From the NCBI RefSeq assembly GCF_039537665.1, contig NZ_BAABAY010000006.1, positions 1-64,000 on the forward strand: a DNA stretch of 64,000 nucleotides. Reading direction: 5' to 3'. Positions 7,241-14,402 of this stretch are shown in pieces (within the stretch, counting starts at the first letter, position 1; each line of letters starts with the position of its first letter). The DNA is from Gaetbulibacter_A aestuarii. Its GTDB lineage: Bacteria > Bacteroidota > Bacteroidia > Flavobacteriales > Flavobacteriaceae. The notes below the pieces were generated by a model. The model did not search any database. It was not told where the DNA came from and saw only the letters and a program-made list of their open reading frames with translations. The position numbers were made by a program, and so were the translations under genes.

Positions 7241-7380
7241 AAAAGAGAGGATTAAGGTTAATATATACGTTGAAGATAAACTTCGTCAACATTGATAATC
7301 CCCTCTCTTTTTCTACTGGAATTTCGTTCAGTTCTGTGAGACCTGGATCTCGATTTTAAGTTGTTGAAATGCAAGTAGAC
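7241..7380 (+). ncRNA. Candidate IS110 bridge RNA
   Basis: Upstream of the transposase, AAAGAGAGG-ATT (7242-7253) pairs with AAT-CCCCTCTCTTT (7297-7310), enclosing GTTGAAG/CTTCGTCAAC (7269-7290): a stem with an internal loop like a target-binding loop. A second stem GAGA/TCTC (7338-7341 with 7348-7351) sits between CAGTTCT (7329-7335) and TTAAG (7356-7360). CAGTTCT equals the element's right end plus CT core; TTAAG is complementary to CTTAA at the left junction (7196-7200). This is the arrangement expected of a donor-binding loop. Exact 5' and 3' ends are unknown. Confidence 0.65.
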
Positions 7381-7403
7381 TGTCCTTTCAAAATTCAGTT
7401 CTT

Positions 7404-8369
7404 ATGACTAAAAATACAGAAATTTTAGGAATAGACATCAGTAAAGACGTGTTTGATGTTTATGGGTGTCAAATGGGGCATCAAAGTTTCAGCAATGATG
7501 CGCTGGGATTTAAAAGTTTTTTGAAAGTAATTAACAAAGAAGCTTTAGTTGTTATGGAAGCTACAGGTTATTATCATTATCGTCTTGCTCAGTTTTTACA
7601 CAAAAATGAGGTTCAGGTTTCTGTTGTAAATCCCTTATCGGTAAAGCGGTTTATTCAGATGAAATTAGCCAAAGTGAAAACAGATAAGAGCGATGCAAAA
7701 GCCATTTGTGAGTATGGACGGATGAATGAGGTGCCCCAATACACGGCTCTAACCGAAGTACAAGCGGAATGCTTGCAACTTTTCAGGTTACTGGATAATT
7801 ACTTAAAGAAGCGTACGCAAACCAAGAATAAACTACATGGAGAGGAAGTTTTAGGGATTCCGTCTAAGTATGTTTACAGTTCTTTAAAACGTGATTTAAA
7901 ACATCTTGACAAAGAGGTAAAGGGTATAGAGGACCGGTTATTAGAGCTCGTAAAACAAGATCAGCAATCACAACTCACCTTATTAAAAAGTATTCCGGGA
8001 ATGGGCGTAAAGACAGCGTTGTTTTTAATTGTGATAACAGATGGATTTACAAAGTTTGAAACAGGATCACAATTGTGTAGTTATGTAGGCATAACGCCCA
8101 CCATACGTGAATCAGGAAGTAGTGTAAGAGGTCGTAGCAGAATCAGTAAAGTTGGGAACAAGAAACTCAGGAACCTCTTGTTTTTATGTGCATTTTCAGC
8201 CTGTAAACACAACGAGGCATGTCGGGAATTATATGAGAGATTGGTAAATAAAGGGAAGAGTAAAAAATTGGCATTGATTGCCGTGGCAAACAAGTTACTA
8301 AAACAGGCATTTGCAATAGCCAGATCAGGAAGACCATACGATGAAAACTTTGTGTCAAAATTAGCTTAA
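7404..8369 (+). CDS. IS110-family transposase (DEDD recombinase)
   Basis: The protein has 321 residues, normal length for the family. The RuvC-like N-terminal domain shows the DEDD set as GIDIS (D11), MEATG (E52) and KTDKSDAK (D94, D97). The C-terminal Transposase_20 domain has PGMGVKTA and the region GSSVRGRSRISKVGNKKLR around the expected catalytic serine. IS110 enzymes cut and rejoin DNA guided by a bridge RNA made from the element. The long structured leader upstream places it in the IS110 rather than the IS1111 arrangement. The gene appears intact. Confidence 0.92.
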   Translation: MTKNTEILGIDISKDVFDVYGCQMGHQSFSNDALGFKSFLKVINKEALVVMEATGYYHYRLAQFLHKNEVQVSVVNPLSVKRFIQMKLAKVKTDKSDAKAICEYGRMNEVPQYTALTEVQAECLQLFRLLDNYLKKRTQTKNKLHGEEVLGIPSKYVYSSLKRDLKHLDKEVKGIEDRLLELVKQDQQSQLTLLKSIPGMGVKTALFLIVITDGFTKFETGSQLCSYVGITPTIRESGSSVRGRSRISKVGNKKLRNLLFLCAFSACKHNEACRELYERLVNKGKSKKLALIAVANKLLKQAFAIARSGRPYDENFVSKLA

Positions 8370-8397
8370 AAAGGCTTGTTTTTTAACTCAGTTCTTT

Positions 8398-8407
8398 GTT
8401 AGGGCAA
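8398..8407 (-). repeat. Displaced R' box of attC site 7
   Basis: GTTAGGGCAA is the start-type box of the 8412-9569 cassette and is the exact reverse complement of that cassette's other end, TTGCCCTAAC (9597-9606). It now lies on the far side of the IS110 element from the rest of its attC. Confidence 0.75.
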
Positions 8408-8411
8408 GTTT

Positions 8412-9569
8412 TTATTTTCTATGGAACAAATAATCTAATTCAATTTCAATTCGTGGTTTTTCAAATTGTTTGTCAGTTAATGGCGAAAACAGAATTTTAT
8501 AAGGTAATCTCAAATCCTTAAAAGTCTTGAAATATGCAATATAATTTTCTCTCTCAACATAATCTCCTCTGTCAATTGATGAGCCGTGAATTAAAAGAGT
8601 TGCTGTAATATTCTCGATTTCTCCATCTGAATTTTTTAAGACGACAATATTTTCTAAATACTTATCAATCGGTTTATTGTTTTTAGTCTCAACTTTATAT
8701 TTTGAGTATAAACTATCCTTTTCGATTAAAATTACTTTGTCAGTAGATTTGAAAAACGGTAAAGAAACTACATCTCCAATTCTATTCATTTTTCCAATAT
8801 AGGATTTGATATCCTCATCTGTATTTAACCTTGGATATTCATTTTGAATTTCTCCATTTTGGTCATAAGTTCTTACATACGTTTTTTTAATTCTTTCGAT
8901 TTTGAAATATTGGTCGACTTTTTCTTGATAATCGAAAAAAGAGTTTTTAAATTCTTCTGTGTTATTTGCTATCCATTCAGTTTCTATTTCTCCAAATAAG
9001 TCAAAACCTATTAAAGTCCTTACATTATTCTGGATTGTGGAATAAGGGATTTTTAATCTAAATCTACCAAAGAGGTTTTTGCCTAATTTTCCATCGTTAT
9101 CTTTCAGTAGTTCCATATTCTCGAATAGTGTTCCATAAAAACTGAACTTATCGATTGTTTTATCAATCATTTTTGAATAGTCTGATAACCTATAAAAATT
9201 AGTGTTCTTTTTATGATTTACTATATCTAATAAATAGACATTATTTCTCGTTAAATCTTTTGGGTAAATGTCTTTCGATGAATTTCCTCTTAAAATATAA
9301 TGTTTAACAATTTTCTTTTTTTGAATTAATTGAAAATCATAAATAACATTGTTAAGTAAATATTTATTCCAAATTTCTCCTTGTTTTAAAGAGTCAAGGT
9401 TTTTGAATTCAGGATTTTCTGAAACTAAATTTTCGTAAGGGTCGAAAAATATAACTTTAAGTTCATAATTCTCAAACTCAAGTTTTTCAATTGTTTTAGA
9501 TTTCTGCGCAAATGAAGTATTTAGTCCGAATATTAAGAAGGTAATTAAAAGGACAAATTTTTCTTTCAT
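8412..9569 (-). CDS. Secreted protein of unknown function (cassette)
   Basis: The protein has 385 residues with a Sec signal (LLITFLIFGLNTSFAQ-KSK). It is rich in Lys, Asp and Asn with alternating hydrophobics that suggest beta-structure. I see no catalytic motif and do not recognise the family. It is the cassette whose attC was hit by the IS110 element; the coding frame itself is intact. The start lies about 28 bases inside the cassette border. Confidence 0.6.
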   Translation of the reverse strand: MKEKFVLLITFLIFGLNTSFAQKSKTIEKLEFENYELKVIFFDPYENLVSENPEFKNLDSLKQGEIWNKYLLNNVIYDFQLIQKKKIVKHYILRGNSSKDIYPKDLTRNNVYLLDIVNHKKNTNFYRLSDYSKMIDKTIDKFSFYGTLFENMELLKDNDGKLGKNLFGRFRLKIPYSTIQNNVRTLIGFDLFGEIETEWIANNTEEFKNSFFDYQEKVDQYFKIERIKKTYVRTYDQNGEIQNEYPRLNTDEDIKSYIGKMNRIGDVVSLPFFKSTDKVILIEKDSLYSKYKVETKNNKPIDKYLENIVVLKNSDGEIENITATLLIHGSSIDRGDYVERENYIAYFKTFKDLRLPYKILFSPLTDKQFEKPRIEIELDYLFHRK

Positions 9570-9596
9570 AGTTCAATTTTGGGTTTTTTGGCAAAT

Positions 9597-9733
9597 TTGC
9601 CCTAACGGTCTCGGCTATGAGTAGTTGCGTGGTTTAGCACTTAACTTTGCAAGTAAACACCAAACTGAAAATCCGCTAGGATTTTCAGAAGTAAGCGAGA
9701 ACAAGCAATTACTTATAGCCAATGTTGTGCTTC
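9597..9733 (-). repeat. attC-like site 8 (type A)
   Basis: Boxes are TTGCCCTAAC (9597-9606) and GTTGTGCTTC (9724-9733). Arms are GGCTATGAGTAGTTGC and GCAATTACTTATAGCC with two G.T wobbles; the hairpin is CTGAAAATCC GCTA GGATTTTCAG. Confidence 0.85.
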
Positions 9734-9746
9734 GTTTTTTTATTGA

Positions 9747-10523
9747 TTAATTATTAATAATAAACTCTGGTATTTCATAATGTCGTCTTCCAAATTCTTC
9801 CTTTAGTAATTTTATCATAAATTTTGACTCCTTTAAATAGTTTTTGAAATTCGATATTCCTCGTTTCGTTGCATGATTTCTCATTTGCAAATACTTAATA
9901 AATAATGGGTCTTGAGGATTATCTAACTTGTAAGATAAAATCTCAAATTCTTTGGAATTATTGTGAGTAGTAATTTTATAATCAAAAATTTCCAACTCTA
10001 AATCTCTAAGTTTCTGATAATATTGGTCATTATTAGCAGATTCTATTAATTTAATTCGTCTGGGTAATTCATAATCGTAATGAAAAATCAACTTATCCCT
10101 TAGAGTATCGTTTTTAACCTTATCCAACCCAGCTATTTTCAATGTTTCATATGGTCCAGAGGAATATGAAAAAATATAACCATTCTGTATTTTCGAGGCG
10201 TGCTGATTAAATTCTTTTAAATCAATTTTTTGTGCTTCATACATTGATAGAATAGCATTTATACTAGAGTCAACAGGCAGAATACGATTATTTAGTATGT
10301 GCTCTAATATATAGTTGTCATAACTTAGAGATTTGTAGATTTCCCCAAGCATTTTTAACTCAAAGGACTCGGATTTATTTTGCTCATTCCAATTGTTAAT
10401 CTGAAGGGCAATTAAAATCCCAATAACCACAAGAACAATCTCTCCAATAGCATAAAATAGATACTTACTGAACTTATTTTCAGAGAGTAGTTTTTGTCTA
10501 ATTTTTCTAAAGAATTTTATCAT
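9747..10523 (-). CDS. DUF6090-family membrane-anchored protein
   Basis: The protein has 258 residues. The N-terminus MIKFFRKIRQKLL, then SKYLFYAIGEIVLVVIGILIALQINNWNE, is the signature of the DUF6090 family common in Flavobacteriia: a basic start, one membrane helix (about 22-42) and a helical periplasmic domain. Function is unknown in the family. It is a single-gene cassette, and its ends GTTGTGCTTC and GAAGCACAAC are exact complements. Confidence 0.85.
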   Translation of the reverse strand: MIKFFRKIRQKLLSENKFSKYLFYAIGEIVLVVIGILIALQINNWNEQNKSESFELKMLGEIYKSLSYDNYILEHILNNRILPVDSSINAILSMYEAQKIDLKEFNQHASKIQNGYIFSYSSGPYETLKIAGLDKVKNDTLRDKLIFHYDYELPRRIKLIESANNDQYYQKLRDLELEIFDYKITTHNNSKEFEILSYKLDNPQDPLFIKYLQMRNHATKRGISNFKNYLKESKFMIKLLKEEFGRRHYEIPEFIINN

Positions 10524-10544
10524 TTATTATTGGTTGTTCATAAT

Positions 10545-10680
10545 GAAGCACAACGTTTCGGCTAAGAGTAGTTGCGTAGATTAGTTATTAAATTTACAAG
10601 TACACACAAAGCTGAAAATTCCGCAGGAATTTTCATGGTAAGCGGGAATAAGCAATTACTTTTAGCCATTGTTGTACAAC
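10545..10680 (-). repeat. attC-like site 9 (type A with compensatory change)
   Basis: Boxes are GAAGCACAAC (10545-10554) and GTTGTACAAC (10671-10680). Arms are GGCTAAGAGTAGTTGC and GCAATTACTTTTAGCC. The T.A pair of other sites is A.T here, a compensatory double change that supports pairing. The hairpin is GAAAATTCC GCA GGAATTTTC. Confidence 0.85.
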
Positions 10681-10686
10681 GTATTT

Positions 10687-11088
10687 TTATTTAATTTTAT
10701 GAATCCGACCTTTCATCCTACTTCTGTTAAATGAGTTTACCCGCATTTGATCTTGTTTTTTTATAGTTCCATAAATAATAACAGGAATTAATAAAAATCC
10801 GCCAATAATATAGATCACATAATTGCTTCTACTTTGCATAAATACGGGACTTACAAAAAGGAACATTATTGGCGTTCCGATAAAAAAAATCAGTCCTGCG
10901 CTAATTTGTGCGATTTTTGATTCTTTAGCATAAAGTTCATCCACGAAAAAGTCAGTTTTTATTCCGCATTTTTGGCAAGTCAAAGTCATATTTTCTCCTT
11001 CTTGCATTGCAAATTCAACCCTTGTACCTGAATTGGTTGAATAACTAATCTCAGCGTTACATTTTTTACATTTTCCGTAAACTTTCAT
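10687..11088 (-). CDS. Zinc-ribbon membrane protein of unknown function (cassette)
   Basis: The protein has 133 residues. CKKCNAE (about 7-13) and CQKCGIK (about 38-44) form a zinc-ribbon-like pair of CxxC knuckles. Two membrane helices follow, at about 60-82 and 86-108, then a basic tail (RSRMKGRIHKIK). Small zinc-ribbon membrane proteins of this kind are common but uncharacterised. Its cassette ends are both GTTGTACAAC, itself a palindrome. Confidence 0.65.
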   Translation of the reverse strand: MKVYGKCKKCNAEISYSTNSGTRVEFAMQEGENMTLTCQKCGIKTDFFVDELYAKESKIAQISAGLIFFIGTPIMFLFVSPVFMQSRSNYVIYIIGGFLLIPVIIYGTIKKQDQMRVNSFNRSRMKGRIHKIK

Positions 11089-11108
11089 TTTTTTTCGGTC
11101 AGGTTTAT

Positions 11109-11244
11109 GTTGTACAACGTTTGGGCTATGAGTAGTTGCGAGGTTTAGGTTTTAACTTTACAAGTACACACCAAGCTGAAAATCCGGGAGGATTTTCAGA
11201 AGTAGGCAAGAACAAGCAATTACTTATAGGCTTTGCTGGCAAAC
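11109..11244 (-). repeat. attC-like site 10 (type A, altered R' box)
   Basis: GTTGTACAAC (11109-11118) and GCTGGCAAAC (11235-11244). The conserved GTT of the R' box reads GCT here, and the outer arm TATAGG does not pair fully with GGCTAT. This site may recombine poorly. Confidence 0.8.
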
Positions 11245-11252
11245 GTTTTTTT

Positions 11253-11729
11253 TTAATATCCACGTCCAAAAGCTTTTTTATCAGCTACCATTTTCTTCGT
11301 TTTCCTAATTCCTAGAAAAGTAAAAATCAGCGTGAAAATTGGAAAATAGAAAGGAAGTTTCGATTTAACAAAATAATAAACCAAAAAGTCCAAAACAATT
11401 CCAAATGAGATATATTTCATTTTATTTGTTCCTTTATGCCTGAAATCTCTTTCATTAATTAAATATTGTCCTGTTTTGAAGATGTATTTCTTATATAATT
11501 CCATTTGAGTTTTAGTTCCTGTAGGAAAGTCAGTTGTTTTTAATTCGTCAATATATTCCACAATCAGAGTTTTATATTTTTCAGCTTCTTTATTGTGATG
11601 AAATTTAAGAAGTTGATTCGTAATATTCAGGGTAGAGTTATAGTTTACTTGTCCTTTAATTTCGTCGGATTCAGACTCGAAGAGCTTTATAAATTCGTTT
11701 AATTTTTCTTTTAAAGTCTCGTTGTCCAT
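11253..11729 (-). CDS. Small C-terminally membrane-anchored protein of unknown function (cassette)
   Basis: The protein has 158 residues. The N-terminal about 105 residues are charged and helical (MDNETLKEKLNEFIKLFESE), followed by two hydrophobic segments (about 106-123 and 126-142) and a basic end. No family was recognised. It has no signal peptide, so the soluble part should be cytoplasmic. It is a single-gene cassette. Confidence 0.6.
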   Translation of the reverse strand: MDNETLKEKLNEFIKLFESESDEIKGQVNYNSTLNITNQLLKFHHNKEAEKYKTLIVEYIDELKTTDFPTGTKTQMELYKKYIFKTGQYLINERDFRHKGTNKMKYISFGIVLDFLVYYFVKSKLPFYFPIFTLIFTFLGIRKTKKMVADKKAFGRGY

Positions 11730-11752
11730 CAGTTAAGTAGATTTTTTTAAAT

Positions 11753-11888
11753 GTTTGCCAACGTTTGGGCTATGAGTAGTTGCGTGGTTTAGGTTTTAAC
11801 TTTACAAGTACACATCAAGCTGAAAATTCCGCAGGAATTTTCAGGATAAGCAATAATTAGCAATTATTTATAGCCGATGTTGTATGCA
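11753..11888 (-). repeat. attC-like site 11 (type A)
   Basis: Boxes are GTTTGCCAAC (11753-11762) and GTTGTATGCA (11879-11888). Arms GGCTATGAGTAGTTGC and GCAATTATTTATAGCC pair with three G.T wobbles; the hairpin is CTGAAAATTCC GCA GGAATTTTCAG. Confidence 0.85.
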
Positions 11889-11894
11889 GTTTTT

Positions 11895-12404
11895 TTAATT
11901 TCCATTTTTTGATTTCGGTCCAACAATTTGAATTTCGTCAGATTCTGTTACTGGTTTTTCCAAAACACTTTTTAAGTCTCTAATAACTCTGTCGGTTTTT
12001 TCTAAATCCACAATTTTTGGAAGTCCAATGTCAATGACGTTTGTCGTATTAGAGACTCTAAATCCGTTTCTGAATTTTTCTTTAATAAATCGATGTCCAT
12101 TATCGATTGATAAAATTCTTATAAAGGTTTTATTGTCCGATTCAAAACGGAATATTCCTTGAGGATGAATGTCAGTCAGAATTACTTTATATCCGATTTC
12201 TTCAGAGTTTTGAGTTTTAAATTTAAAAATCAGAGTATTTTTATTTTCGACAAACTCAATATTATAATCATTTTCTTTGTCAGTCAAATTCTTGTAAGAT
12301 TCAATTAGAGAATCCATTTTCATTTGATTTGTATTTTGGCTTTTTACATTTCCGATAATTATTGTCATAAATGCAAAACACAACAAAATTTTTACTGTTT
12401 TCAT
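11895..12404 (-). CDS. Small secreted protein of unknown function (cassette)
   Basis: The protein has 169 residues with a Sec signal (ILLCFAFMTIIIGNVKSQ). The remainder is a mixed alpha/beta domain without Cys clusters or known motif, ending in a charged tail (GPKSKNGN). I do not recognise the family. It is a single-gene cassette between sites 11 and 12. Confidence 0.6.
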   Translation of the reverse strand: MKTVKILLCFAFMTIIIGNVKSQNTNQMKMDSLIESYKNLTDKENDYNIEFVENKNTLIFKFKTQNSEEIGYKVILTDIHPQGIFRFESDNKTFIRILSIDNGHRFIKEKFRNGFRVSNTTNVIDIGLPKIVDLEKTDRVIRDLKSVLEKPVTESDEIQIVGPKSKNGN

Positions 12405-12428
12405 ATCAATTACTTATGTTTCTCAAAT

Positions 12429-12566
12429 TGCATACAACGTTTCGTATAAGATTTGTTGCGTGTTTAGGTAACCAATTTAGCAAATAAAACCGAACCGTAG
12501 GAAAATCCGCAGGATTTTCCGGATAGGCAAGGAACTAGCAATGAATTTTATACGCTGTTAGCATAC
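12429..12566 (-). repeat. attC-like site 12 (type B-like, proximal)
   Basis: Boxes are TGCATACAAC (12429-12438) and GTTAGCATAC (12557-12566). Arms GTATAAGATTTGTTGC and GCAATGAATTTTATAC pair with three wobbles on the plus strand (two G.T and one T.G). The hairpin is GGAAAATCC GCA GGATTTTCC. Confidence 0.85.
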
Positions 12567-12575
12567 GTATTTTTG

Positions 12576-13103
12576 TCAAAAGCTAAACTCCAAAACTACA
12601 ATCCGTTTGTGGAAGTAGTTGTTAAAATCAGGATTAGAGCTTAAAACTCCATTAACAAACAATTCATTTTGCAACAAGCCGCCAGCCTCTCTAATATCCC
12701 AATATTTTTTCACTAACGAATCAGAGTCTCTAACATTAAATAGCGCTTCCAAATATTTTCCAATACTGTTTACCTGCAAACCGTGTATTGAATCTTTTAC
12801 ATAAATTTCATTCCATAATCCGCTCTGATGAAATTCCGAGTTAGTTTTATAGGACTGGAATTTAAATTTTTCCCAATTGGTGATTGAATCGGAAATTATA
12901 TCGGTCAGATATTTTCGGTAAGCTTGGTCTGTTGATAAGTCAGGGTAGAGTTTATCTAAATTCTTCTCAAAGTCCGAAACAAGTGAATTCAGAGCTTTTG
13001 TCTGTTTTTCTCCTAATATTTTTTCAAATTTCTTAATTCGGTTGTCTTTTTGAGAACAACTGAAAGTTAAAATCAGAATAAATATTAAGTAAGCTTTCTG
13101 CAT
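12576..13103 (-). CDS. Small lipoprotein of unknown function (first cassette)
   Basis: The protein has 175 residues with a lipobox LILTFSC-SQKD. The mature part is charged and largely helical (KKFEKILGEKQTKALNSLV). I do not recognise the family. It is the cassette nearest the integrase, so by the integron model the most recent insertion. Its upstream box TTTGCTAAC (13116-13124) pairs with GTTAGCATAC with one mismatch in the extended region. Confidence 0.6.
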   Translation of the reverse strand: MQKAYLIFILILTFSCSQKDNRIKKFEKILGEKQTKALNSLVSDFEKNLDKLYPDLSTDQAYRKYLTDIISDSITNWEKFKFQSYKTNSEFHQSGLWNEIYVKDSIHGLQVNSIGKYLEALFNVRDSDSLVKKYWDIREAGGLLQNELFVNGVLSSNPDFNNYFHKRIVVLEFSF

Positions 13104-13114
13104 TTGCTTATATG

Positions 13115-13170
13115 TTTGCTAACGTATGTGTATGTTTACCGGTGTATATATCCCTATTATATATACACCT
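13115..13170 (-). other. Putative attI recombination site
   Basis: Between the integrase stop and the first cassette, GCTAACGTATGTGTATGTTT (13119-13138) matches the left half of type B attC sites (AACGTTTCGTGTATGTTTT), as an attI simple site should. Next to it is a perfect inverted repeat, GGTGTATATA (13141-13150) and TATATACACC (13160-13169) with a 9-base loop, whose GTGTAT core repeats the arm motif. The inverted repeat could be extra integrase-binding sites or a terminator for the integrase message. Confidence 0.6.
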
Positions 13171-13191
13171 CCGAAGATAATAAAAAAAAGA

Positions 13192-14322
13192 CTACAAGTC
13201 TAAAGGATTTTTTATACCAATAAAACTACTTTTGGCAACGTGGGTATAAATTTCAGTGGTCTTCGTTGAGCTATGACCCAAAAGTAATTGTATGTATCTA
13301 AGGTCAGTTCCGGCCTCTAATAGGTGAGTTGCAAAGCTATGTCTTAATGTGTGTGGCGTAACGTGTTTTTTAATACCAGCATTTTTAGCTGCTGCCGATA
13401 TTATCTTACCAACACTATTTGGACTATACATGTCGCCATCAGGACTTTCAAATAAATAGGTTTCGGGTTTCCATTTTTTGTAATATGATCTTAAATCAGT
13501 TAAGGTGGTTTCAGATAAAATAGTAAAGCGGTCTTTGTTACCTTTAGCATCTTTAATATGAATGAGCATTCTCGAACTATCAATATCATCAAGTTTTAAA
13601 TTTAAGAGTTCGCTTCTTCTCAATCCTGCTGAATAGATTAAGCTCACAATACAGCGGTGTTTAATATTATTAGTTGCATCGATCAATTTTTTAACATCTT
13701 CCTTAGACAACACAACAGGAAGTTTTTTATCCTTTCTTGGACGTTCAATACTATAAAACCTATTGGGCATACCCATTACGATTTCATAGTAAAATTTTAT
13801 GCTATTAATAGACTGGTTAATATAGGAGTTTGAGCGCTTGGATTGTGTCAACCACTGGAGATATTTTCTTATGTCATTTTCATCCAGATCATCGATCTGA
13901 CGATCCTTGTAGTAGTTAATGAAGTCTTCAAAACAAGTAACATAAGATCTAACGGTATTGTTAGAATACTTTTTTAATTCCAATTTTTGAAGATAGCTCT
14001 CAGGACAGTATTTAAAGGATAGAGATTTTGTTCTTTTTCTGTACCAGGAAACATCAAATGTTTCTTTTAGTTTTTTAGATCTTGATTCTTGAAAAAAATA
14101 TTGTGAATTAATCCAGGCAACACCTCTAAAAAGACTATAAATATTGTCTAAACTGGCTTTTCGGTTTGGAATACAATACATGTTGAATTCTTCATTCCAT
14201 TGGATTCCCTCTAGTTCCTTAATTAAAGCGTCTAAAACCTTATTCGAGTGAAATTGCAAACCAATAAATTTTTCATTATTGATTAATAAATGCTTTAAGG
14301 TTATTTGTTGATTATATTTCAT
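13192..14322 (-). CDS. Tyrosine recombinase, putative integrase of the cassette array
   Basis: The protein has 376 residues. A SAM-like core-binding domain spans about 105-185 and the catalytic domain about 195-370, with R235 (SAGLRRSE), K260 (DAKGNK), H324 and R327 (TPHTLRHSF), H350 (LLGHSS) and Y359 (TEIYTHV). All six catalytic residues are present. There is no IntI-specific extra helix between the Lys and HxxR motifs, so it is XerC/D-like rather than IntI. An N-terminal extension of about 80 residues (FIGLQFHSNKVLDAL, QWNEEFNMYCIP) is unlike XerC/D. It is transcribed toward the cassettes, the reverse of classical intI. The role in cassette shuffling is inferred from position and attC structure. 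Confidence 0.85.
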   Translation of the reverse strand: MKYNQQITLKHLLINNEKFIGLQFHSNKVLDALIKELEGIQWNEEFNMYCIPNRKASLDNIYSLFRGVAWINSQYFFQESRSKKLKETFDVSWYRKRTKSLSFKYCPESYLQKLELKKYSNNTVRSYVTCFEDFINYYKDRQIDDLDENDIRKYLQWLTQSKRSNSYINQSINSIKFYYEIVMGMPNRFYSIERPRKDKKLPVVLSKEDVKKLIDATNNIKHRCIVSLIYSAGLRRSELLNLKLDDIDSSRMLIHIKDAKGNKDRFTILSETTLTDLRSYYKKWKPETYLFESPDGDMYSPNSVGKIISAAAKNAGIKKHVTPHTLRHSFATHLLEAGTDLRYIQLLLGHSSTKTTEIYTHVAKSSFIGIKNPLDL

Positions 14323-14353
14323 GATATTTTATCCCGTCTTAAAAATACGGAAG

Positions 14354-14361
14354 CAAAAATA
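14354..14361 (-). promoter_or_regulatory. Candidate -7 element of the integrase promoter
   Basis: The minus strand reads TATTTTTG, fitting TAnnTTTG, about 30 bases upstream of the integrase ATG. The inverted repeat at 14368-14402 lies where the -33 region would be. No clear TTG at -33 was seen. Confidence 0.4.
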
Positions 14362-14367
14362 AACAAT

Positions 14368-14402
14368 CGAATATTAGACGTATAATAAACGTTTAATATT
14401 CG
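14368..14402. promoter_or_regulatory. Operator-like inverted repeat upstream of the integrase
   Basis: CGAATATTAGACGT (14368-14381) and ACGTTTAATATTCG (14389-14402) match in 13 of 14 positions around a 7-base spacer. It abuts a copy of TATATACACCT (14409-14419) that also occurs on the other side of the gene (13160-13170). It may be a regulator site, or an integrase site controlling its own expression. Confidence 0.5.

Larger units (their letters stand above)
7198..8395 (+). mobile_element. IS110-family insertion sequence in attC site 7
   Basis: The element carries one transposase and a structured 5' region, with no terminal inverted repeats, as usual in IS110. A CT dinucleotide occurs at both junctions (7196-7197 and 8394-8395), the core expected to be duplicated. 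CAGTTCT at the right end (8389-8395) is repeated in the predicted donor-binding loop (7329-7335). Removing one CT plus 7198-8393 restores a normal attC. Borders are inferred from this reconstruction and may be off by a few bases. Confidence 0.75.

Noticed and set aside
703..13124. Regularly spaced repeats that could suggest a CRISPR array or REP elements
   Set aside because: Units are about 61-152 bp, spaced by whole genes of variable length, with arm structure and cassette-specific ends; no Cas genes and no short uniform spacers.
13192..14322. Calling the recombinase a classical IntI
   Set aside because: The extra helix between the catalytic Lys and HxxR motifs of IntI is absent, and the gene is co-directional with the cassettes.
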